Assembly: GCA_014529385.2 (NCBI GenBank)
Contig: CM043942.1
Span: forward strand, 58,405,340-58,469,339
Direction: 5' to 3'
Source: Adiantum capillus-veneris
Lineage: Eukaryota > Streptophyta > Polypodiopsida > Polypodiales > Pteridaceae
DNA length: 64,000 nucleotides
The notes below the pieces were generated by a model. It had not been told where the DNA came from. It worked only from the letters and a program-made list of their open reading frames with translations, and did no database searches. Shown here one piece after another: positions 43,680 to 53,700 of the stretch. A program made the translations under genes and the position numbers. Position 1 is the first letter of the stretch, and each line of letters opens with the position of its first letter.

Positions 43680-45622
43680 CTGAGGACAATCAGCCCTCTT
43701 TTACTGTTGTACCAAGCCAGAAGAAGATGGAAATTATTGTGGAGGAAACCACAATAGAAATAAAAACAGAAGTTATGGAAAAGCCGAAGGCCGGGACCAA
43801 GGAAAAGAAGATAGATCCAGTTCAGCAAAAGAAAGATGATTACGAGGATCTGGTAGCGATAGGATACAGTGAAGAAGAGGCCCTGGAGGCAATTTATGGG
43901 ATATCCCTACGGAAACAAGATGATCGGAAAGGGACGAAAGAAAAGACAAAGGGTACAATGGAAAGTGAAGAAAAAATGGTCGAGCCGAAGCCATTGGAGG
44001 TGGTGGCACAAAGAGCTGTCAAGTTGACAGATGAAGATGAAAAAGACATGCACATGGTGCATGAACTGCTCAGCAAGATTAAAGAAAGATCCAGAGCAAA
44101 GGAAGTAGCACTTGAGACAGCAAAACAAAAGGAAGCAGAGTTGCAGAAGAAGTTAGAGAATGCTATGACTGAATCTGAAAGTCATAAAGCATCACTCTAC
44201 GACGCAGAAAACGAGAGAGACGGCTTGATACTCCAACTAGCCGAAGCTTCAAGAGAGGTAACAAGCTCACAGGAAGCAAAGGAGCAAATAGAAGATGAGA
44301 TGGAGGCAGCCAAGGATGAGCTCATTGAGCTAAGGGAAAGAGTCGAACTTCAAGAAAGGACAATCATGAGACTCAGAACCACCCCTAGAGCTAGCAGAGC
44401 AGGAACAGAACAAGAGGGAGCCCTCGTACCAGCTCTGGAAGAGCAGGTCAGAAGTTTGCAAAGAGAGCTGAGGTTAGAGCAAGTACAAAGATTGCACATG
44501 GCGGAGGGATCATTGGCTGCAGAGGAGAGGCTCACATCAGAAAACCAAACACTAAGGACAGAAAATGAGGCCCTCCGCAAACAGCTCCAAGACCTCCAAG
44601 AGCAACAAAGAAGAGAAACAGAGCCACCACAAGAAGAAGCAGGGGGAGCAGCCATAGAGCTACCAGAAACTGGAGAGGCAACCACAATTGAAGATCCAGC
44701 CCCAGTTCAAGAAGTGGCCTCAACTTCAGGAATCTCTGAAGAAGAAGAACGAAGGCTCCAGGACCAAATAGAAAAGTCAACAGAGGAAAGTGCCAAGGCG
44801 GAAATGGAATGGGAAAGGAGACTCCTCATTTCCATTAGACTTCAAGGTTTAGACACAAAAGTGCTCCACGAAGAGTGGATGCAACCAAGCCTGCCTTTCC
44901 CTCTGATGAAATTTGAAGTGATAAAGACGAAAAAGAGAATAGAGGAGGAGCAGTATGTCGCTCTTTATGAAGGCGACATCACAAAGGATGAACAATCAAA
45001 GAAGATTGTAGATTCTCAACCTAGATGGAGGAAAGGTTGGCTGAACAAATACCCAGCCTACCTCATCTACTTGGTAGAGGCTCCAAAAGAGATTCGGGAG
45101 GATGCAACCTTCTGCCCGGTGCCAAGAGTCAGAAGCTGGAAAGAGCATGGCAGGATTGCAAAAAAGAAGCCAAATTGGCTTAATTATCCCAGGATGCCAG
45201 GACCAAAGGAAGGAGAGAGAATAGGTAAAGCCTACATGGTGAAAACCCTAACGGGCACCATCAAACTCTTTACTGGCTCTCCTGACCTTTCGTGTCAGAT
45301 GCTAAAGAAAATCTGCCGGACTTTCTTAGCATGCATTGAAGTGTTCGCGCCAGACAAAGCCACGACCTCGAGTCTACTATCGACGGCCGACACAGTGACG
45401 GATATGATGTATGATCTTTCATTGCAGCCATCACCAAAGGTGTTACATCTCTTATACCAAAGAATTATGTTTTTGCCTAGCTTCCACATGCAAACATTCG
45501 AAGAAGCTTTCTACACCGGCTTTTTCACTCACGAAAGCAAAATATTCAGCCCAACCTTGACCATCGGCAACCTACGCTACGAATCACATTTGCAGATGCT
45601 CAAGACGACAGGACTCTATTGA
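43676..45622 (+). CDS. Element G ORF2: UBA-like and coiled-coil protein of unknown function (648 aa)
   Basis: The ATG (43676) overlaps the ORF1 stop as ATGA, frame -1 relative to ORF1. Residues about 57-83 (Y-E-D-L-V-A-I-G-Y-S-E-E-E-A-L-E-A-I) resemble a UBA ubiquitin-binding three-helix motif. Residues about 118-245 and 265-310 are heptad-rich coiled coil with many Glu, Lys and Leu. A Pro/Glu linker follows. Residues about 370-648 look globular, with W-R-K-G-W-L-N-K-Y-P-A-Y and a Cys-containing helical end. I see no signal peptide or membrane segment, so it is not a typical env. It ends 38 bases before the PPT. Its position matches the extra ORF of Athila-type elements. I do not recognise the C-terminal family. 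Possible roles (particle assembly, host ubiquitin interaction) are speculation. Confidence 0.85.
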   Translation: MTEDNQPSFTVVPSQKKMEIIVEETTIEIKTEVMEKPKAGTKEKKIDPVQQKKDDYEDLVAIGYSEEEALEAIYGISLRKQDDRKGTKEKTKGTMESEEKMVEPKPLEVVAQRAVKLTDEDEKDMHMVHELLSKIKERSRAKEVALETAKQKEAELQKKLENAMTESESHKASLYDAENERDGLILQLAEASREVTSSQEAKEQIEDEMEAAKDELIELRERVELQERTIMRLRTTPRASRAGTEQEGALVPALEEQVRSLQRELRLEQVQRLHMAEGSLAAEERLTSENQTLRTENEALRKQLQDLQEQQRRETEPPQEEAGGAAIELPETGEATTIEDPAPVQEVASTSGISEEEERRLQDQIEKSTEESAKAEMEWERRLLISIRLQGLDTKVLHEEWMQPSLPFPLMKFEVIKTKKRIEEEQYVALYEGDITKDEQSKKIVDSQPRWRKGWLNKYPAYLIYLVEAPKEIREDATFCPVPRVRSWKEHGRIAKKKPNWLNYPRMPGPKEGERIGKAYMVKTLTGTIKLFTGSPDLSCQMLKKICRTFLACIEVFAPDKATTSSLLSTADTVTDMMYDLSLQPSPKVLHLLYQRIMFLPSFHMQTFEEAFYTGFFTHESKIFSPTLTIGNLRYESHLQMLKTTGLY

Positions 45623-45659
45623 TCAAGCCTCAAAGTCATGTCAGGGACGACATGAACGC

Positions 45660-45671
45660 GGAGGGGGGGAG
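45660..45671 (+). promoter_or_regulatory. Polypurine tract of element G
   Basis: GGAGGGGGGGAG directly before the 3' LTR TGTTGAGCC. Confidence 0.9.
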
Positions 45672-45958
45672 TGTTGAGCCAGCAGAGGATCACACCCGCA
45701 TTTTTGCTCACACCCATCATTATGTAACCATTGATTGTAATAAATGTCTTTCCGACATTAATTTTGATTTGAGCCATTCATTAAGTAACGGGACTCAATT
45801 GAGTTTCCAGCCTGTAATCCCGACTTAATTTCACCTGCTGATGTAAATAATTAGAGATGTTCTCACCTCCAAGGCTGAGGTATATAAGCCAAAGTTTTGT
45901 AACCTAAAAGGAGATTCAATTATTAATCAAAGTGAGTTTTTGAGCGCCGTGACTGTGT

Positions 45959-46027
<69 letters not shown>

Positions 46028-46651
46028 TTATCTCCTTGCTACGCGAGCTACGGGGCTGCCATTGGAGAAGCGACACCGCCATTGTGTTAGCAACGGTGAG
46101 AGCTACGCACAGATACCAAGAGTGCGCGCTATCGGCTTCTACGTGTGGTAAGTTCCTACGAGCTTCGGTGTGAGTTTTCTTCCAACTCGTGTGTCGGAAT
46201 AGAGCGTGCAGCATATCTATAGAACCACAACGAGTAGAGCTACACATTAGTACCATCGGGGTCAAGTTTCGGTCACCTGTATTTTTCGGCCTGTCTTCAT
46301 ACGCGTTTACCGCACGGAGTGGTTATAGGTTGATTTTGCAGTTCAAGTCTTTAGGGTGTTGTTCTTACCTAGTGTATAGACTTCCCCTTGAGTTTGAGAT
46401 CGATTCAATGATTCTAGATCCTGTTTCGTATAGCATTCGTTCGTAGTACGGATTTCAGTCACTTGCGTATTTTAGAACTCAGATTTGATTTCCTTAGTAG
46501 TGATTGTCAGTAGAAGGTCGAGTAGGTGATTTGACACCCACCTAGTTGTTTCCATGCGCCTGCGGGTCAAGCTCCGTCCTCGTCTGACAAATTCTGTTGT
46601 TGGTTGAGTTCTCGCTATTTAGCTTCCGCTAGCGGCGTAACCGCCTTAACA
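45672..46651 (+). mobile_element. Element G 3' LTR
   Basis: 980 bp. The 18-base length difference to the 5' LTR equals the longer GA repeat (45961-46025, 65 bases against 47). Four other differences were seen. Right TSD at 46652-46656. Confidence 0.95.
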
Positions 46652-46656
46652 GTGGG

Positions 46657-47933
46657 GATACCTACCCACATTTCCCTTAGCTCTTGGCAGCCTGGTGCTA
46701 ACACTTGTAGACCATTGTCTCCTTAATTTTGGATTTAAATCTAACAGCTAACCAAACGTAATATTTGCTTTTTGATTTTGAACGTCACTCACCAGATTGT
46801 ACTCGGGATAGCCTCGTCCTAGCTGGAAATCCGCTTGCTTGATCTTGCGACACCTCCTTCTCTTGCTAGGCTCGGGCTACTCTCTACCTTTGTACACCTT
46901 CTTTTTGACCTTGCGAGCTCTAGTTTCCCCCTCTGTCTCTGTCTCCTTCTCAGCTCTTGCCCTCTTATTGGCCAAAACTTTGACATCGTGTTTATCCACC
47001 CCTATGATGTTTACTCTTGGGACCTCACCTCCATTTTGCGGAGCCGGCTGCACAGGATTCTTTACCGCTTGCTCTCTTGGACCATTGTATTTCCCTTGAC
47101 CTTGACCTCTACCAAAAAGCGGGTACATACCTCCTCTCTCTCTGTGTGGTTGAGGACAATCGGGTGCATAGTGCCATTCTTCTCCACAATTATAACACCT
47201 ACCTGGCAGTGGCCGTGCCTTGCCCCTTGCTCCTCTTGGCTATCCTCTATCCATGACATTGAGCCGCAACTCCTGCATCTGCTCGGATAAATCTTGCACT
47301 GTGCGCACCCAATTTTGCGGCACAACAACTACACCTCGGTTTCCATGATTTTCTTCGTGTGCAGCTTCTCTTGCACTCTACGGTTGAACATGGGCCATCG
47401 TCTCATAGCCTGACACGCCCTGCTCTATCTTCTTCTTTATCTTTCTACTCTTCGACCATGCAATGGCTACTACACCATTGTAATTCTCTGGGATCTCGAA
47501 AGTAACTTTCTCTCTCACCTTGGGATGCAAACATGCCATGAATTTGTCCAGCTTGAAGTAGTCTCCATTAGCCAATTGCATGGCTGTCGGTAATTCTGCC
47601 CAACACTCTTCAAAATGACCCAAAAACAAATTGAAGTCTTCACTTACATCTTGCTTAAGCGCCTTCAGCTTTGCATCCATCTCGACTGGGGAAGTCTCCT
47701 TGCGAAAGTCGTGAAGAAACCTTGCCCTGTAGAGCCGGCCATGCTTGCTTCGGCTCACCTTCCAATGCATCGTACCATGCTTTAGCTCTACCACGCATCA
47801 CCAAAGGAAAAGTCTACAATTTGCTATCCTCATTCGGCATACGCAACGATAACATGTACATCTCAAAATATGACATCCACTCGTCAGGGCTCTCTTCTCT
47901 TGTGAAAATCCGTCCATAGCTTCTCGCTGCCAT
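46657..47933 (-). pseudogene. Element E gag and gag-protease linker
   Basis: Minus strand, ATG at 47931-47933 (M-A-A-R-S-Y-G). The capsid core continues through TAG 47814-47816 into G-R-A-K-A-W-Y-D-A-L, a frameshift near 47715, then F-L-x-x-F-E-E-C-W. The knuckle at 47156-47197 keeps CX2CX4HX4C (C-Y-N-C-G-E-E-W-H-Y-A-P-D-C). After it come P-R-V-N-I-I-G-V-D-K-H-D-V and L-V-S-D-V-Q-N-Q-K-A-N-I-T, the usual Tat pre-protease region. Further TAGs lie at 47378, 46877 and 46748, and a frameshift at about 46690. It joins the protease across element G. Confidence 0.85.
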
Positions 47934-47988
47934 GACTTCCAACACAAAAAACCGCTTCTTTGCGATCAACTGGGAGCAATCAGTGTGC

Positions 47989-48006
47989 TCCTCCGTGGGG
48001 GCACAA
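47989..48006 (-). promoter_or_regulatory. Primer-binding site of element E
   Basis: Minus strand TTGTGCCCCCACGGAGGA, five bases after the LTR end. It matches the element A site except one base near its start. The tRNA is not identified. Confidence 0.55.
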
Positions 48007-48011
48007 GAAGA

Positions 48012-49004
48012 TGGAGAGGGGGAATGGGGGAACACGCCCAACACAAACACAAGGGCCTCCTATAGCTCAGGGTATTCACAACACCCCTATCCTCTCAGAA
48101 AACACCTTCAAAGAAACACTTAACACTAGCAGACCACCTCTTGCTCAATTATCACTGCTCACACCCTCTACAAACCACCACACAAGAAACACCTAATACC
48201 ACTGTCTGTCTCCACCCTTACACACGCACACAGCCACTCAATCTCTCTCTCTCACTCAAAACACCATTCGTCCGGGGGGGGGGGGGGGCACACACTTCCA
48301 CACAGCCGACACCGAGGATAACCATGAAAGCAGGAGAAATAGAAGGGGGGGAGGGGAAACAACAGCAAGGGAGGCAACTGTGGCTTGATTGCACTTCAAA
48401 AAACATATACACAGGCTTGCAATGCCATCACCATGGCCATTTTCAAGCAAAAGTTACAAAGGGGCTAGCTTGCTAGAGAACTCCACTTTGCAGGCTTCAA
48501 ACGGTACCTCAAAAGGTCAAGAAAAAAGCCCCAAATTTGATTCATTTTTTACTTTTACAGGGGGGGCCTTTAATTTGGGAATTTTACAATTTAATTGGTC
48601 CATGGGGCACCCATTTTTGGTATCTTTTTGCACCGCCTTGCTCTCTCTTTCTTCTTCACTCTTTGCACTTGGGGGGAGGGGCATTAGCGATGTCGCTATT
48701 GCCCCCTAGCTCTTTTATTTTTTATTTTTCATCTTTAACTTTTACCCTCTTTAGGCTCACCTTATGGTGCTCAATTTTGACTTTTGACTCTCTCCCTCTA
48801 TCCATCCGAATCCTCCTTGGCCCCTTTTGCTCTTTGGCTTGGAGTTGTCCCTGCTCCTTTGGTCTTCCCCTTTGTCCGGCCACTTGGCCTTGCGTGGCTT
48901 TGCCCACTTGACTGCCCTCAAACTCTCTTTCTCATTCTCCCTATGATCCTTGTCTGCTGTTGTGGGACCTTTCCCTTACCTGAGGGGGGGAGGCAATAGC
49001 GATG
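48012..49004 (-). mobile_element. Element E 5' LTR, truncated
   Basis: Corresponds to 13043-14002 of the 3' LTR. It ends abruptly at 49004, exactly after the TG loop of the LTR hairpin, where copia fragment 1 starts. About 1.4 kb of the outer LTR is missing. A G homopolymer lies at 48274-48288. Confidence 0.88.
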
Positions 49005-50356
49005 AATATTGTGCATTTTTCATGTGCATTGGCATCTCATTTTGGTTGGGATGTACATCAATTAGACAGTGTTACTGCTTTTTTGAATGGGGACATATTT
49101 GAGGAAGTTTATGTAACGTAGCCTCACGGTTTTGTCAAGAAAGGACAAGAGGATAAACTGTGCAAATGTAACAAAGATTTGTATGGGTTGAAGCAATCTC
49201 CTCGTGCTTGGTATGAGAAGGCTGACACTCAATTGGTCAAATGAGGCTTTTGTAACAATCCAACAAAAAGCACATTGTATGTGATGCGTGAGGGTGATGT
49301 ACTTCTCATTGTCGTTCTCTATGTGGATAATGTGTTGATCACTGGACCAAATGAGAGACATATTGCTGAATTTAAGGCTGATTTGAATGCTACTTTCAAG
49401 ATGAAAGATTTGGGGTTGTTGCATCATTATTTGGGCATACAGTTTAAGCAGTGTGGAGGTGATATTGCCTTATGTCAGACAAGTTACATAAAGACATTAC
49501 TATGTAAATTTGGACTTGAGGATTGCAAACATATTGCCACTCCCATGGAAACAAGTTTGAAATTGAGTCTTCATGATGTTGATGATCATGCCGATGTCAC
49601 TTCTTACCAAATTGTTGTTGGCTACCTTATTTATGTATGCAACACGAGGCCAAATATTTGGTTTGCAGTCTCACAGGTCATTAGATTCATGCATAGCCTA
49701 GGGTCTAAGCATTGGCAGGCTGTCAAGAGGAATTTTTTCTACTTCAATGGCACTTTACATCTTGGCTTGTTTTATCCCAAGGGGGAATCATTGCTGCCAG
49801 ACTTACATGCTTTTTTGGATTCAGATTGGGTTGGTTGTTTTGACACATGAGTGTCCACAAGTGGTTTTTGTTTCGTGCTTGGTAGTTCATGTATCTCATG
49901 GTTGAGCAAGAAGCAACCTATTGTGGACTTCCAGTTGTGAGGCTAAGTACAGGGCACTCTACACAGCTACTGTTACGTGTGTATGGCTCAATCGCCTTAT
50001 GGCTGATTTGTGTGTTGGATAGGACATTGCCAATAGTATCTACACTGACGATCAAAGCGCATTGGCAGTTGCAAGGAATCCACGTTTTCATGCTCTCACA
50101 AAGCACATTCAGGTGCATTACCACTGTGTTAGGGAGAGGCTTTTAGCATGAGATATCATCTTGGCTTATGTGCCAACACAAGACAACCTTGCAGATCTTT
50201 TCACAAAGCCATTTTCTTGTGAGAAGTTTGAAGAGCTTTCTGCAAAGCTTTGGGCTTACTCCCCTTTGTAGGTTGATCATGTCCTCACACGGCATGGCAC
50301 TTCCCTATACTCTATGTGCTAGCTCTCATTCATCGTATCACTCCCAGAGGGGGATT
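49005..50356 (+). pseudogene. Copia fragment 1: RT C-terminal half and RNase H
   Basis: It starts inside the RT domain (A-L-A-S-H-F-G-W-D-V-H-Q) and runs through L-K-Q-S-P-R-A-W-Y and L-H-H-Y-L-G-I to the RNase H region (S-T-S-G-F-C-F, S-W-L-S-K-K-Q, T-D-D-Q-S-A-L). It ends at the purine-rich pre-LTR site. The catalytic Y-V-D-D reads Y-V-D-N. Stops: TAG 49119-49121 (Gln in copia 2), TGA 49242-49244 and 49848-49850 (Arg CGA in copia 2). Frameshifts follow after about 49920. The 5' half of the element is missing. Confidence 0.9.
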
Positions 50357-50584
50357 TGTTACCATAGACATGTGGTAGTCATATGTGTGAACACACTTAG
50401 GACCGTCGGGGCATTTTTTCCCTCATTAGGAGGTTTTTTCCCCCGTGCACTGTATATACTCCCATTACTCTAGGGCTATCCATATTTCCATTGCACACTA
50501 AGTAATACAATCTCTGTTGTGTGCCATGAGCTTCCTTCATATTCTCCAAGCTGTGTGTGTTTTCCTGCAACCCTAATTCCAACA
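50357..50584 (+). mobile_element. LTR of copia fragment 1 (228 bp)
   Basis: TGTTACCAT ... TTCCAACA, preceded by an AGAGGGGGATT purine tract. It aligns over its full length with 62736-62963. TATA-like TGTATATAC at about 50451. Element H integrase coding starts directly at 50585. Confidence 0.88.
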
Positions 50585-51265
50585 CTTTCATTGATAAAGT
50601 GTTCCCCCTGATCTGAGACAATCTCTACTGGACATCCATATCTACATATGATTCTCTCATATGAGAATATAGATGTTGATTTGGCAGTGTTATTTGGTAA
50701 AGCTAGTGTTATTTGGTAAAGCTTTGGCTTCAACCAACTTGATGACATAACATGTGTCCATGATGATGTACTTTTTATTTCTTGGAGTAATCTTCTCAAA
50801 TGGCCCCATAAAATCTAGACCTCGTTTCATGAAGATTCCCAATGGATGCACTGGAGTCAGTGGTGTCATATCAATTGTTGTTGGCCTTCCCATCTTCTAA
50901 CAAATGTCACAAGTCTTACACAATGCTTTGACATTGACCATCATGGTCTACCACACCGATGACCTTCTTGGAGGATTTTCTTATATTAATAGTGGTAGAG
51001 AAATGTCCCCCTCCATCTCCATTGTGAGCTTCAATGATGACTTGCATTCTTCCCTTCATTGGCACACACCATCACTGCATAATTTGTAAAGAGCTCCACC
51101 AATGATGATAAACTTCAAACTTTTGATAATCAATGCCTTCTTCTTGTTCTTGGACGAGTCTTTTGGAAATACTCCCAATTGAAGGAAATCGTAAACATCT
51201 TGCCATTTTGGGTATGGAGACTGAAGCAAGTGGATAGAGTTTCCAATGCTTAAAGGAGGTGATCA
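50585..51265 (-). pseudogene. Element H integrase (Ty3/gypsy), partial
   Basis: Minus strand. A pre-integrase stretch (W-Q-D-V-Y-D-F-L-Q-L-G, L-Y-K-L-C-S-D-G-V) at about 51072-51230 leads to G-L-D-F-M-G-P-F (first Asp), K-Y-I-I-M-D and V-S-D-Q-G-E-H-F-I-N-E (second Asp). It is cut at 50585 by the copia LTR, so the catalytic Glu and C-terminus are missing. A short local repeat disrupts 50695-50720. Confidence 0.8.
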
Positions 51266-51720
51266 ATAGAAAACCAGTCCTTTGTCAACCAAACTGGGAT
51301 TTGATTTTCCATGTGCATGTAGATGCTTCTGGCATGGTGATGGGAGCTATCCTGGCCTAGCTTGATGGGAAGATTGACTACCCAGTCTACTTTGTCATTC
51401 ACAGGTTTAGTTCAGCTGAACAAGAGAAGCACTAGGAATGGTATTCAACACTACCAAATTTAGACACTATCTACTAGAAAAATTATTTCATTTCTATATA
51501 GATCATCACGCTACGTTTTTTTTTATCAACAAGGTTATTACACGAGGAAGATTAATCATATGGATGGTATTTTTAATTGAATTTTAATTCTAGATATTCC
51601 ACAAGCCAGGGTGAACACATTGTGGTGTAGACTTCCTTTCCAAAAGCACAAAGGGGTGTTCACAAACATCATCAAGAGACGAGCTAGTGGATGTTGAGTT
51701 ATTTCAAAGTACAACTACAG
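51258..51720 (+). pseudogene. Element H RNase H segment, inverted in place
   Basis: The plus strand encodes P-N-W-D-L-I-F-H-V-H-V-D-A-S-G, then R-F-S-S-A-E, K-F-R-H-Y-L-L, Y-I-D-H-H-A and H-K-P-G, the ordered landmarks of a Ty3 RNase H, ending near D-E-L-V-D-V-E-L-F. RT on the right and integrase on the left are both on the minus strand. The segment holds exactly the part missing between them, so it has been inverted. Several stops are present. Confidence 0.8.
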
Positions 51721-52500
51721 AGGAAGTAAACGTGTTTTCTTTCTTGGTCAATTCATAAAGAGACAATGCCTTAGCTACAAACATGTGAACAAATCTCCTA
51801 TAAAAGTTGATATATCCTAGAACAGAACTCAATTTAGATATTTTTTTTGGTGCTTTGGCATGCTATACACACTTAACCTTGTCACTGGCCAGCTCAATCC
51901 CATTTTTGGAAACAATATGTCCCAAAAGTTGTCCTTTCCAAACCATGAACACTGATTTGAAGGGATTCAGGCAGATCCTCTTCTCTCTGCACCTCTCGAA
52001 GACCATCTCAAAAAATACTAAGTGCATTTCTTTCGTGGAGAAAATAGTAAAGTCATCCACAAATATGGCCAAAAACTTATAAAGAAACTCACTGAAAATT
52101 TCCATCATGCATCTCTAAAACATTGCTGGAACATTCCAAAGCCCATATGGCATAACCATATACATAAATGCTCCCCATTAGGTGATGAATGTAGTTTTGG
52201 TGCGATCCTCAGGTGCAATCTTCAATTGATTGTAGCCATTGTATCCATCCATGAAGATATACATTTTGTGGCTTGCAATCTCATCTAGCATCATATTTGT
52301 AAACGGCAATGGAAAAACTGAGCATTCAACTTCATGTGGTCCACACATACTTTCAGTTTCCCATTCTTTTTTAAGACTACCACACTTGGGAATAACCAGT
52401 CGCTACTTGCCACTTCTGTAATGAATCTTGCTTTGAGAAGATTGTCTAGATTCTGCTCCTTGACTTTCTTTGCATAGTTGGGGCTCATTTTGTACCTCTA
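51720..52500 (-). pseudogene. Element H reverse transcriptase
   Basis: Minus strand. Fingers (L-K-K-N-G-K-L-K-V-C-V-D) at about 52330, catalytic F-V-D-D at 52052-52063, L-G-H-I-V-S-K-N-G-I, and a thumb with Y-I-N-F-Y-R-R-F-V-H-M-F (about 51780-51810), in several frames. Both catalytic Asp remain, but the gene is broken by shifts and stops. Confidence 0.85.
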
Positions 52501-53700
52501 TAATTGACTTGGTCTAGCATTAGGGTTCAATGGTATCTAATGTTGGCACACTTCTAGATGGACGCCTTTCAAATCCGTAGGTTTCCATGCAAATACATCC
52601 TTGTATTTTTGGAACAGTGCCTTAGCTTTCTCCTTGATCTCTAGCTTCTAATGCTTATTGATTTTTAACATCCTGGGGTTCTCTTTTGAGCCGATATTCC
52701 ATTCCTCTACTTCTTGATCATTTGGAAGCAACCAGTTTGGGCCGCTCCCATTTGTTTTTCCATTGACTCTGGTTCTTTCTCAGTTCAAATGCCAGTTGTG
52801 TAATCATTGCAATGTAATCTTTGAATGGATTGCTTAATTATAGAAGTCCATTCTAAATTTTAGGTTCTTCAGCTCCTGGGTTTCCCTCATTAGGGTTTGT
52901 TGAATTAGTTTCCTCTTCTAGTTTGAAGTCAAATTTTTCTGATGTTGGCTAGACTAGTGGCCAACCATCTATCAGACTAACCTTTCCCCATAGAGTTCTA
53001 CTCCATGAACTGGCCTGGGTATTGTTTCCTTTGTCTCTCAACATCAATACAACATCGAGTTCTATTCTTGTTCTATTTGTGTCAAAGGAAAATATTCATG
53101 GAGGCAAGAATATTGTCAATTTTCTTTGTCCCATATTTCTTACAGAGTACTTCAGGTCTCAGAACAACCTTCCTCCAGCTTCTAGTATTATCAATTTTGA
53201 TTTAAATTATCATGTTGGCCCCTTGGATAATTAACGTCTGGTTCGCATAATCATGTATTGCCCCAACAGTTTTGAGCCAACGTCTGCCTAACAGCATCCC
53301 ATATTCTCCTTACACATCCAATCCTAAAAGGTTGGTCTTGATTTTTTCCTTACCCACTCTTATTTGCATGTTTTCAATTAGCCCAGCAGATTGGACCACC
53401 TTGTGGTCAGTCATCCTAACTTTGAACAGTACTCGTTTCATCTCAATGATTCTCAATCGTTGCTTGAGATGTTCTCCCAGAATGTTTACACCAGCTCCTC
53501 CATCCAAGAGTACTCCATACAATGGTTCCCATTGCTTTTTGAGCTTGTAATCGATCTGAAGTATCGGAACTTCATTATCTCTGTTGATGGCTGCCAAGTC
53601 CATTGCTCTGGCTTTAGCCTTAGCTTTCCTTTTCTATCTAATGGACTTTGCAGCTATTGGTATTGTCCGCATGGTATCATCAAGTTCAACCATTAACTTT
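52501..53700 (-). pseudogene. Element H protease and linkers
   Basis: The minus strand reads a retropepsin region at 53310-53603 with L-L-D-G-G-A-G-V-N-I-L. The stretch 52501-53300 between protease and RT is decayed linker with no domain I can name. Confidence 0.7.

Larger units (their letters stand above)
31905..46651 (+). mobile_element. Element G: intact, young autonomous Ty3/gypsy retrotransposon (14,747 bp)
   Basis: LTRs at 31905-32866 and 45672-46651, TSD GTGGG, tRNA-Asp-type primer site, PPT and two long uninterrupted ORFs. LTRs differ at about four positions outside the GA repeat (about 0.4%), so insertion was recent. Every enzymatic motif of RT, RNase H and integrase is present. RT features (L-D-G-F-S-G-Y-N-Q) and the primer site place it in the non-chromodomain Tat/Athila group, yet it lacks the Tat second RNase H. 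Unusual parts are a duplicated integrase zinc domain, a second protease after the integrase, and an overlapping ORF2 in the position where Athila elements carry an env-like gene. Confidence 0.95.

Noticed and set aside
43676-45622. Element G ORF2 as a retroviral envelope gene
   Set aside because: The position fits, but I see no signal peptide, no transmembrane helix and no cleavage motif. The protein is coiled coil and charged.
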